This document shows, one piece after another, positions 13,801-22,639 of a DNA stretch of 64,000 bases. Each line of letters begins with the position of its first letter. Within the stretch, counting starts at the first letter, position 1. Made by a program: the position numbers and the translations under genes. Source of the stretch: Sipunculus nudus (taxonomy: Eukaryota; Annelida; Sipuncula; Golfingiida; Sipunculidae); NCBI GenBank assembly GCA_026874595.1, contig CM049315.1:59830889-59894888 (forward strand), written 5' to 3'. The notes under the pieces were generated by a model that saw nothing but the letters and a program-made list of their open reading frames with translations, was not told the DNA's origin and ran no database searches.

Positions 13801-16800
13801 ACGGTCAAAAGTAGGTCAACTGGGACGAAACGCGAACTTGATCTGTTACTGGTCATTATCTGCCCACACACCAAAAATCAGGCCAATATCTGCAGGCATT
13901 GCGAAAATAAGTCTGTACAAGTGTATTTGTCATGAAAATTTCTATTTTTCATGAAATTTTCTAAGTTTAGGAGCCGTAAAACGGTCAAAAGTAGGTCAAC
14001 CAGGACAAAACGCGAACTCGATCTGTAACTGGTCATTATCTGCCCACACACCAAAAATCAGGCCAATATCTGCAGGCAATGCGAAAAAAGTCTGTACATG
14101 TGTATTTGTCATGAAAATTTCTATTTTTCATGAAATTTTCTAAGTTTAGGAGCCGTAAAACGGTCAAAAGTAGGTCAACCCGGACGAAACGCGAACTCGA
14201 CCTGTAACTGGTCATTATCTGCCCACACACCAAAAATCAGGCCAATATCTGCAGGCATTGCGAAAAAAAGTCCGTACATGTGTATTTGTCATGAAAATTT
14301 CTACTTTTCATGAAATTTTCTAAGTTTAGGAGCCATAAAACGGTCAAAAGTAGGTCAACTGGGACGAAACGCGAACTTGATCTGTTACTGGTCATTATCT
14401 GCCCACACACCAAAAATCAGGCCAATATCTGCAGGCATTGCGAAAAAAAAGCCGTACAACTGTTTGATTTCGGAATGACAGAATGACGGACATGGGTAAA
14501 ACTATATGCCCCGGCCACTTTGTGGCGGGGGCATAAAAAGTAGAGTCTGATTCTGGTCTAAAGCAGAGATTTCAGATGACCTATCAGGATGTTAAGTTGG
14601 AGCTTTCTAGGCCTGACAGTTATGATATGTGCCCTACTAATGGCCAGGGACCTAGAAAAATACCTACAGCTATTGCTCAGGGTGACAAAGTGTAAGAATA
14701 AAAGCTATAAGAATTTGGTTCAAATTATGCATAATGCATTTTACACTTATAACAGCCTTACTAACATTTTACTTGTAATATGCAGCATCTTCACTTGTGT
14801 ATTTTTAGAGAAACAAGCTTAGAATATAAATAAAAATATTATCAATAACATGGACCATTACCTTTGAACCTGGAAGAGTTTGCCTTGCACCTGATTTGGC
14901 AGTGACATGTCATTAATTAAAATTTTTTTTGGTGAGATCACCTGGTATTTTATTTTTACCATTTTTCTTGATTAGCTCACAAAGGAATGTCTTATCTTTG
15001 TTTTACAATTTTTTTTGTTAGCTCACCTGGCGTTGTCTTGTCTTTTTTATTGCCAGATTTTGGTTCCCTGTTTTTCTGTTCCTCCAGTTGCTCTAGCATC
15101 TTGTCATATTCTTTCTGCTTCAGGTAGCCTAGCTTGTATGCTTGTTCAGGGTGTACACGCCTCACATGGCAGCGTAGGGAGTCTTTCCGAGTGGTGGAGT
15201 ATTCACAGAAATCACACAGCTCAGTCTTCTCCTGATTGTGTATCTTCATGTGTCGCAGCAAGTGATGTGATGATGAGAATGCTTTATGACAGATCTTGCA
15301 TGGGTGTCTGTTCACACCGCGGTGCTTTATACTGATATGATCCTCCAGGCGGGTCAAATCCCTTGCTTTGTACAGACAGTCTTCAAAAGTGTCTACATAA
15401 AACGTTCTGCCTGGAAACAAAACAGAAGTGTCTACATAAAACACCCTGCCTGAAAACAAACTAAAAGTGTCTACATAAAATGTCCTGCCTGAAAAAAAAA
15501 CAAAAGTGTCTACAAAACGTCCTGCCTGAACTCCCCTGAGTTATGAGCATTCTTAGGCAAAAAGAAATATGTTAGCAGTATTTGCAAGAAAGTTAGATTT
15601 GACTTGTGACTATCACTCAGTTACAGTGGCTTGTGTAGGACACACAGAATATTATTTTTATCTCATTCCCATGTGATCGTATGGTGTGTGTGCACAAGAT
15701 AGCTGTAGAATGGTATCACAGTTTTTATTGAAATTTATTACACAAGTTTGTATTGTTAAAATTAGGAATATATCCAAGCATAAATAACCCCAGAATGAGT
15801 GTCTATGGGATTTTTATAACACATTGTTAACACTAGGCTATAGCATGTGACAATATGGCCATCTCTGGAGCTCTATAGTCATGACATCAAAGAGGACAAT
15901 GATGTCACCCCATGTGCTTTTTCCTGAAATATGTCAGTAAATCAATGTACAGAATGTTTTTTAATGAAAAGGTTCCCATGAATAACACAGGTTCATTTAA
16001 CATTTCCAAGGGATCAATTATTAACACTTTCTTCCTTGTAGGGTCTGCATCCTCATATTGAATACTTTCTTTTAAATCTTAATTTACTAAAAAAAAAATT
16101 TCTCCTGACCAAAGAATAACAAATGATGGGCAAAGTGTACTCACCACAAAAATTTATCCTTTTGTATTGGATTTCTATGCCTGAAAGAAAACGTTTCATT
16201 TAACACCATCATTAGACTGTACAGCACTGGTAGCATAATACCATAATACTTCAAATATGACTGAATTTGATGAAAAATACTAACACATTACACACATACG
16301 GAGTTGCCGATGTACTTTTACTGACTTCATGAAAAATGCAGGAGCCATTCATGATTGCATCAACCTGTTAGAATTAAAATCAACAGTACTTGCAGGAAAA
16401 AAAAAAGTATGCCATGGTCAAAGTTGGTCAAATTTTAACAAAGTGGCTTGGTGACTTCTGTCCTAATTAAATATGTGTGGATTTTGTCTATAATTGCACT
16501 CAGGCAAGATAATCTATTGGAAATAAGATATGGCGAGTTTAATCAAATCCCTGGAAAGTTACTGCGGCAAAACTAAAAAGTTAACAAACAGAAAACGGAC
16601 GGACAGACAGACAGACCATGGGTATTCCATACTACTTCCCATCACAGAGGGGCATATAATAACACAATATTGACTTAATTTCTGGCATGTCCATAGGAAA
16701 TATGTTGTGGAATATCTATGCCAAAATCAATATAAACAAAACAACCCAAGTGGGTTTAACATAAGGCAATCTTGAAATGTAACAACAGGCATTTACTGGA

Positions 16801-19800
16801 AATGTGGGTTTCCTTATTTTCTTGAAGGAACCAAGTCACATTGACCCAATTCCTTGTTTGGTAGGAGAACTTTGGCAGGAGAATTTTGGATTTGTTGGTT
16901 CAACAGTTTCAAAGCATGCCCTGTCAACAGACAGCCAGCCGTACAACAGATAAAGGACCATCACTATAGCTCAGATGACTTATACTCAGCTGAGCTAAAA
17001 ATACAAAGTACAACAACATAATAACATGACACAATAGGAGAAGCACATATATAATTTGAGCATACAAGATCTGCATATAGTTTATATTGAGGCATCATTT
17101 ATCAGCAACCCTAACCCTGTTGTGTTTAAATATCATACATGTATAACAAAGAAGGTAAGAATTTTTTTTTTGGTCAAAGGTCAAGTGCACACAGAAGTCG
17201 AGTGTATGTTTTTGCCTCATTGCTTCCTTATTGTTCACATTTAAATGAAACTTGGCCGAGGATTTGTGACAATACCCAGGCACAGCAATTAAGAATTTCC
17301 TCATTCCTCAAGTTCCAAGCTTATATTTAGCACTAAATTAGCTGGGCATTAACCTTTATGGTCCCAAACAGTCCATAATTTAATTTGATCCAAACTTTGT
17401 AAGTCAGTAACCGATCACCCCTGTTTTCATGTTTCACAGATGTAATGGGGTGGGGGGGGGGGGGGGGGGGGGGAAGGAAGAGAAAACACCTTATAATTTT
17501 CAGATTCAAAGGTTGTTTGTTACAGAGTCAGGTCACAGTGTTTCTTCCAAGGCCCTTTGCTCCCTCACGGAAGAGGATATTTCTATGAATCTTTTGTTTG
17601 CTTATGTTTGTAGCAAGAGTAATAATGGGACCCTGGGGAGTTGTCTTGACCAACCAGGCACCAAACTTTTCTTGTGTATGTCTGGCTCCCTGAAGATTCA
17701 AGTTTCTGATCTGAACATTATATATCATGTTGTAATTGATTTGAGATAAATGGAGCATCACCTGCTTCATTCAACGCCACTTCATAATCTCGCTCAACAT
17801 CAGCATTGTCTTCATCATCCTGGGTTTCTGATGAGAGTTTATCCCGGTCTGAAATACAAATAACTTTAAATATTGGAAGTGTAACAATAAAAACATGTTT
17901 CAATAAATTACTTAGATCAGTAATAATTTAGTATTGATATATCTGAACCACTTTATCTTAAAAGGGCCTATTCCCATATCTTACATCGATAAACAAAAAG
18001 TCCAAGCATTAAGGACCTTCTGTCAGAAGTCTAATGGTCCTTCAACAAATGCCTGCCTTCAGATTATGCTCATCAGGGGTTGGACAGTAGATGCCATGGC
18101 CTTATTTTAATACCAGGACTGCAAATATCCTGGCAGTAAATGCCAGTGTGGTAAATGCCTGGACAGTAAATTGCAGTACCCACCTGACCCCTTCAGTCGT
18201 GTGTATTTCACTGGTCTTCCTTGCTTCTTTGGGGGACTGCGCTGGGGTTTTGACCAACTGGAACTGGCGTTCACTGTACTGGTATCTTCTGTGGGCTGAT
18301 AGAGTCTCTTTTTCACTGGTACTGATCTGATTTTATCTGTAATTTCAATTCTTAGCTCTGCAGCTTCTGAGAGGACATCTTCATTTAATGATCCTCTAGG
18401 CTGTACTTTCCGGGTTTTCCTCTCATACACAGGCATCTCCTCAGAAACTTTTCTTTTGCGTCCAGGTCGCTCCTGACTTTCAACCATGTCTGGGAGATTA
18501 ATGATCACTGGGTGTTCAGCAAGCTTGGTATTAACCACTTCCTCTAACAATGGGATTTCCTCTGCCGCACTCTTTGGTATGATTGAAGTGAATATGTAAC
18601 CACTCAGTTCATCAAACAGCTTGTACCTTTCTTCTACCTTGTGGGCAACCCAGTGGATTAAAAACTTCAGTTTTTCATATTCTAAAATAGGAGCCTTTTT
18701 ATGTGCACAGTATGATAAAATACTCTTTACTGCCTCACTTGAAATGGTTTGAATTCTTGGGATCTCCGACGGATCTTTTAACTGTGAATTCACAACTTTG
18801 ACTGCTTGCTCATACAGGTCTTCAAGGCCGTACTCTTCAGCCACCTGTAATATCTGTACCACATTGTATGGAGCAGTCCTCTTCTTTAAATGACCACAGC
18901 AATGACCTGTCAAATCAGGGATCTGTAGGAAGTCATTCAGTCTTAGTATATCCAAGGCCAGACTGAATTCTAATGCAATCTCCCCACTGTACATGTAGTG
19001 AAGAACACATTCAAACACATCAGGGTTTGTGTTGCTCATGACTATTTCCACCAGACCTTGTGACTTATGACTGTGGTTCTGTTTAAAGTCCTCATCAAAA
19101 TATGACGTACATGCAGATATTACACAACTATGTCCAACAAATTCCTCATCTTTCACTTGAAATATCACATCACAATTCTTCTTGGTTTCTCTCTGCTCTA
19201 GAAGTTTCATCAATAAATGTGAGCCATGAGATTTGTTGGTGTACAGTGCCAAATCAACCAGAGGTTTGTTGTTTTTACGAGGCCTCCCTCTTTTTCCGGG
19301 TACTTTCACCACCTGCCTTTGTGGAGTGACAGTTGGTTTATACGTGCCGTTCTGTGAGCCTGGTAACTGTGACACCACACTGGTTCCAGCTTTGCCAGAG
19401 TTTTCAAATATGAGACTATTTCCCGTTTCTTTTTTGCAGAGGTCACCCAGATCATCAGTTTCACCCACATCCTTTGCTGCCTTTTGTCCACTCATGACAG
19501 GTTTCTCAACTGCATCAACATGAGCCAGATTCAGACCAGCCCCAAAGAAATGAGTCACCTCAGAATCAGACTTAATATCGGAATCACCACTCCTCTTTGA
19601 TTCTGTCATGTTATCATGTTTAATTTCTTCTTCTTCTGCTGATATTTTCTCACCACCATTTGAACTTTGCTGTTGAACATTTTCAACATATTCATCGGAT
19701 TTGTTTTCCTCAACGATGAGGCTTGTGTCAGCAATAACTGGACCTGTGACTGATTTTTCAGCATTACAACCATCTTCACTTTCCCTGCTCTTTATGCTGT

Positions 19801-20044
19801 CAACAACATCTGTATCTTGGTCATCATCCTCATCATCAATGACATCTTCATCATCACTTGCTGCAGAGTCATCATCATCCTCACTATAAGAATCTGAAGG
19901 ATTATCCTCTGGACGTCTGTCTCCTGAATGATCACTGATCGGTCCAGTGTTCAGTGCTATGGCCGCAAGTGCACCTAACTCACTCTCAGTTTCATTCACC
20001 CTGTTCTCCCTCACTTCTCCATCAGTGTTCGGCATACTCTCCAT
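6946..20044 (-). CDS. BTB/BACK zinc-finger protein with AT-hook (5 coding exons, 1122 aa)
   Basis: The coding sequence joins 20044-18184, 17848-17762, 15410-15027, 8911-8735 and 7805-6946; all four introns are GT-AG and in phase 1, and the sum is 1123 codons including TGA. The start is the first ATG after an in-frame TAA about 50 nt upstream. Domain order: an acidic, Ser-rich N-terminus (about 50-165); AT-hook KRGRPRK at 251-257; BTB about 275-385; BACK about 390-500; a second weaker GRP basic motif near 609; a degenerate finger at 655-680 that lacks its first cysteine; C2H2 fingers at about 685-707, 713-736, 783-805, 811-833, 840-864, 870-892 and 898-921; then a Gln/Ala/His/Pro-rich tail to 1122. 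BTB-zinc-finger proteins usually act in the nucleus as transcriptional regulators through BTB dimerisation or corepressor binding. It differs from the commonest layout in having about 270 residues before the BTB. The orthologue was not identified, so no symbol is given. Confidence 0.9.
8735..8911 (-). CDS. BTB-zinc-finger gene, coding exon 4 (two fingers)
   Basis: Residues 778-836, acceptor TTTTGCAG|AGAATG and donor CAAG|GTCAGT, phase 1 both sides. It encodes two C2H2 fingers, FSCSKC...HMKGH and LLCEHC...HRLNH. Confidence 0.92.
8990..9376 (+). repeat. degenerate copies of the 180-bp repeat family
   Basis: The words GGGACGAAACGCGAACTCGATCT, shortened to GACGAAACGCGAACTCGATC, and TTTTCATGAAAATTTCT match the array at 13733-14450, in the same orientation. 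A small GC hairpin (TGCCCCCGCCTGGGGCA, 9016-9032) stands at the left end, echoing the hairpin that closes the larger array at 14505-14535. Confidence 0.7.
9377..9835 (-). mobile_element. 5'-truncated E-family Helitron-like copy
   Basis: This stretch is the reverse complement of the 3' half of the element at 43661-44687, including AAGCATTTGGTGGATTGTTA-type sequence and a GGTGGCACCACC word at about 9683. It ends with CTAG at 9377-9380, abutting the GCATTGCGAAA word of the 180-bp repeat, which suggests insertion into that repeat. Confidence 0.65.
10016..11347 (-). mobile_element. Helitron-like non-autonomous element, family A/B/C copy A
   Basis: Read on the minus strand, it starts with TCTGCCAAAACAGAGTTTTG (an imperfect palindrome) and ends with a hairpin GTAGTCGCTTGTTGACTAC, seven bases, CTAG at 10019-10016, then T. 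Inside are about 150-bp units with GCAAAAATGGTGGCAGGTGG and four perfect GGTGGCGCCACC palindromes. Related copies lie at 38329-39491 and 58740-60066 with the same ends. It encodes no protein; the Helitron call comes from the 3' structure. Confidence 0.75.
11348..11640. repeat. extra GGTGGCGCCACC-bearing units beside copy A
   Basis: Two or three further units lie outside the apparent 5' end of copy A, with palindrome words at 11437-11448 and near 11563. They may belong to a host repeat into which copy A inserted. Confidence 0.5.
11700..11990. repeat. short tandem repeat around CTGCACTGAGTGAACTCTTGACCT
   Basis: The word CACTGAGTGAACTCTTGACC recurs with drift near 11725, 11770, 11805 and 11940. 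A second word, TCTGCCAAAGCTATAAATAG, occurs twice (about 11848 and 11909). The array is small and decayed. Confidence 0.6.
12545..13370. repeat. degenerate units of about 160 bp
   Basis: The block CCTGTAACTCGGCCAAAAAT followed by GAACCATTTGAACAAACTT and then TTTCAGAGAAGAAG recurs near 12745, 12905 and 13229, with a weaker trace near 12560. One GGTGGCGCCATC variant lies at 13092. Nothing coding is visible. Confidence 0.55.
13560..13732 (-). repeat. fragment of the E-family unit
   Basis: The words AGGTCACCCATCTTCGAACTTGA and AGAGATATCCCGCTCACAAGG, shortened here, match the reverse complement of the units at 43740-44500. It sits directly before the 180-bp array. Confidence 0.6.
13733..14460 (+). 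repeat. 180-bp satellite-like array, four units
   Basis: The word GAGCCATAAAACGGTC (or GAGCCGTAAAACGGTC) recurs at 13791, 13971, 14150 and 14330, so the period is 179-180 bp. Units are nearly identical, which points to recent expansion or homogenisation. Minus-strand open frames at 13686-13874 and 14036-14233 are by-products of the repeated sequence. Confidence 0.9.
14505..14535. repeat. GC-rich hairpin closing the 180-bp array
   Basis: TATGCCCC and GGGGCATA face each other around a GCCAC/GTGGC inner stem. A smaller relative stands at 9016-9032 next to the diverged units. The pairing of hairpin and array suggests both belong to one mobile element family. Confidence 0.6.
15027..15410 (-). CDS. 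BTB-zinc-finger gene, coding exon 3 (fingers 1-3)
   Basis: Residues 650-777, acceptor TTTCCAG|GCAGAACG and donor CCAG|GTGAGC, phase 1 both sides. It carries a degenerate finger (DCLYKARDLTRLEDHISIKH, one cysteine missing) and two canonical C2H2 fingers, then a Lys/Glu-rich helix. Two further acceptors 39 and 78 nt upstream are in frame (see the 39-bp repeat). Confidence 0.9.
15385..15528. repeat. 39-bp tandem repeat spanning the acceptor of zinc-finger exon 3
   Basis: On the minus strand each unit carries a pyrimidine tract, an AG and the first codons of exon 3 (GGCAGG..TTTTATGTAGACACT). Acceptors lie before 15410, 15449, 15488 and 15525. The first three are 39 nt apart and in frame with no stop, adding 0, 13 or 26 residues (GRVFYVDTSVLFP and GRTFYVDTFSLFS). 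The fourth unit is 37 nt and shifts into a stop. Confidence 0.9.
15530..17761. other. intron between zinc-finger exons 2 and 3
   Basis: No further exon is seen. It contains an F-family end fragment (about 16860-17000) and a 22-base G run at 17452-17473. A stretch near 16400-16640 resembles the sequence that precedes F-family ends elsewhere (a GGACAGACAGACAGACC word). Confidence 0.5.
16860..17001 (-). mobile_element. F-family end fragment with terminal hairpin
   Basis: On the minus strand this begins TTTTTAGCTCAGCTGAGTATAAG and matches the ends at 39734 and 62957. The hairpin AGCTCAG...CTGAGCT occupies 16968-16996. Only the end region is present. Confidence 0.65.
17762..17848 (-). CDS. BTB-zinc-finger gene, coding exon 2
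   Basis: An 87-nt exon with acceptor TTTCAG|ACC and donor GCAG|GTGATG. It adds 29 residues (621-649), strongly acidic (DDEDNADVERDYE), in phase 1 on both sides, so it can be skipped without changing the frame. Confidence 0.85.
18184..20044 (-). CDS. BTB-zinc-finger gene, coding exon 1 (AT-hook, BTB, BACK)
   Basis: Residues 1-620 plus one base. The open frame runs past the exon to 18107, but the donor CAG|GTGGGT at 18184/18183 fits the phase of the next exon and cuts off a C-terminal stretch that looks like read-through. The BTB core is visible in the CDVIFQVKDEEFVGHSCVIS stretch and the VLHYMYSGEI stretch; BACK follows with LQVAEEYGLEDLYEQAVKVV. Confidence 0.93.
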
Positions 20045-20600
20045 TTCAACTTTTCCGTGGTTTGCCTCTCTGGAGCAGGACTCAACTTCCTCAGATTAAT
20101 AAACACAAGTTCTACCACCAAAAAATTATGAGGGTAAGATATAATTTCTATCACTTTAATTCTTACTCTGTTCCTTAACCAAAACATCTACACGTGATTA
20201 AAGTTGCTGGACTTGCGCATACACGTGTACTTGTTTACAACGCGACACCCCGTGACCTTTGCCCTCCTGCTTGACACCAGCCGTAATCGTGCTTGCAAGG
20301 ATCGTCACCATTTTCCTGGTTGGGCGTCGGCAGAATTTCTCCCGTTTTTGGCAAATCTGGACCAATGCAGATCCAATGTGACATTACCACCACGAATAAG
20401 CGGTGTGTGTTACAAGGTGTCCTAGTCCGGGAATGTCATCTTCCAGACGGACCAATAAATCCACCCAAATGACCAGGGCATGTTACACCCAGCCTCCGGA
20501 AAAGTGTACCCCCGACTCCTGTATTAGTAGTCGGTAACACTCGGGAATCTACGGTAGCAGTGATATATAGCGACCTCTCGCGACAATACAATAATTCATT
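20045..20600 (-). promoter_or_regulatory. probable 5' UTR and promoter of the zinc-finger gene
   Basis: This stretch is richer in CpG than its surroundings and lies directly upstream of the start codon. Two CACGTG E-boxes sit at 20191-20196 and 20222-20227, 31 bp apart, about three helical turns. No TATA box is evident, as expected for a CpG-rich promoter. The transcription start cannot be placed from sequence. Confidence 0.5.
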
Positions 20601-21770
20601 CTAGATTCTTGTGACCCATTGGATGGGGAAAGTAGTAATCAAGAATATGTCAACATATATGTCAGCCTTATTTTTCTCTCAGTTTACTAATATTTCTTTT
20701 ATCTATGCATTAAAAAAATGACGACCATTGTTAATTCACAGCAGTCGCTGAAACGGATTGTCAATGGAATTTGGTAGACCTACATATATCAATGCGAACT
20801 GTTAATTCCTTTTTTTCAGTTTCAGGTTGGTTCAGTTGCAGCTGATTTAATTAAAAATATAAATTTTCAATTCGTAGAGGCCAAACTCATGTTGCTTAGA
20901 AATATAAAATTAATCGGTCACATCAAATATAAATATCGGTATGCATCTTTTTTTTATAACTGCAAAAATTATGTTTTTACTTTAACTGCAAAAATGCTGA
21001 TAATAATGGTGCATATATAAAAAGACACACATACACACACACATATGACTATCAGCAACTAGCCCAAAACTAATACCGTTATATTTTTTTCTTTACTGAA
21101 CAAGTTATTATATATACTTATATGAAATGTATAATTTTCGCAATGTTAATGCCAGTGAAGGCCACACATTATATACTTAATTGTAGAAAAGTACATTCCA
21201 GGAATTAATTTGAGAAATTCAATTATATACATGCATATGTATATTTTAAAATGTTCATAAAAAATTATAGTTGTTTCTCAAGTCCATTGATTGTAAATTT
21301 AATAATTGGGTTCGTAACCATTTTTTATTTTTATTATAAATAAAATATAGACCAATGTTATATAGAAATAGACATATAAATGATTATATACACACACACA
21401 CACACACATAGTGTGAATATGTGCTTTGTAATTTACAAATATTATTAACTTTGTCACTTGGCTTTTACGTTCTTTATGTCATTTATATTTCCAAATATTT
21501 ACTTTATACATCATTACATGTATCACAAATAAATTTGACAGAACCGCTCATTATTTGTTATGTTTCGACGGTTCATTCGTAAAAATTTATTCTTAATAAT
21601 TTTGTTATAAATGTCATACTTAATTTTAAAATGACGCTGAACTATTGTGAAACATATAAGAATAAGGGAAATAAATTCACAGTGAATGATAAAAATTGTT
21701 CTCTCTCTCTCTCCACGGCAGTGGTTCTCCACGGGGATGTTTTTGTTTCTATCCTTACGGTAATAAAATC
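20601..21770. other. AT-rich intergenic stretch
   Basis: No gene or structured repeat is recognised. A short (AC)n microsatellite lies at about 21391-21408 and a CT run at about 21701-21712. Confidence 0.5.
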
Positions 21771-21779
21771 TAGGTCAAG

Positions 21780-22330
21780 GTGAAGGACACGTGGGCATCG
21801 TCTCAGCCCGGGGAATTTGAAGGCCCCAAAAATTGATCTTAGGAATTGTATAATACTTTGAACACGTTAAAAAACCTTAACGGCACATTTATAATCCATA
21901 ACGTGAGTACATTTTTTTCACTCTGCACGGGTTATCAACATTTGAGTCGGGGAAATCAGTCGGCAAAGTCCGCCGGTGTTGCACGGGGAGTCGGTAGGTT
22001 GTCAAAATACAAACCGAGCGTAAATCTGCGCTGACGTCAGCCGCGTATCTTTGTTTAAAAGAAGGGATTATAAATCGTACCATGGTGGTTTTCCTGCAAA
22101 TTTTACAATAAGCGGGTACATGAACGACCTGTCGATTGGCCAATAAAAAAAAATGAAGTGTTTTCATAATTCACTTGTCCAACGTCGCGGAAGGGACATG
22201 AGCTCCAAAGCCCTGCCCCTGGATTGTGGAAATCCCCTTTTTGAAGGCATCCGACGCCTCTGTGCACTTTCTTTGTTCGCAGAGAGTCATTCGTTCAGCA
22301 ACAGTTTTAATCAAATGTTCTTCAGAACTC
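21780..22330. promoter_or_regulatory. CpG-richer stretch with a CRE and CCAAT word, possible promoter
   Basis: CpG dinucleotides cluster here in an otherwise AT-rich region. A perfect cAMP-response palindrome TGACGTCA lies at about 22033-22040, a CACGTG at about 21789 and TTGGCCAATAA at about 22137. It could serve a plus-strand transcript such as the CARD gene, whose first coding exon is 10 kb away, through an unseen 5' UTR exon. No splice link could be shown. Confidence 0.35.
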
Positions 22331-22639
22331 CTTATAGATCTTGTCATGTGTTCATGAATAAATTATGAAAGCACTTTATTGACAATGAATGTTTTAACAA
22401 CATAATCTGGATTTTTTTAGGCACATTAAGATTAAATTTAAAGTCCTAATCATTTGCAGTAATATGTATGTATAAACACTATTACCAGTTCTTACAAATT
22501 GATTCAATTTGGCTCAATTGAAAAGTTTTCCTGCAAAACCAACCCGCTACATACTATCACAAATTCACTTATTTTATAAGTTGTTTAGGTTCTGTATGTG
22601 AGTACACAGTCCACAATTACCTGTTTACTACAACAATAC

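Larger units (their letters stand above)
8912..15026. other. repeat-packed intron of the zinc-finger gene (between exons 3 and 4)
   Basis: This 6.1-kb intron holds, from left to right, two degenerate 180-bp units, a truncated E-family Helitron-like copy, a full A-family Helitron-like element, extra GGTGGCGCCACC units, a 46-bp-type repeat, about 160-bp degenerate units and a 180-bp satellite. No further exon was found in it. About 12.1-12.5 kb and 14.54-15.02 kb show nothing recognisable. Confidence 0.7.

Noticed and set aside
13686-14233. Repeated minus-strand peptides beginning MVCGQIMTS
   Set aside because: They recur with the 180-bp period of the satellite array and are shadows of it, not a gene family.
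18107-18183. Extension of zinc-finger exon 1 to the stop at 18107
   Set aside because: A good donor at 18184/18183 fits the phase of exon 2, and the extension reads like intron. A short isoform ending here remains possible.
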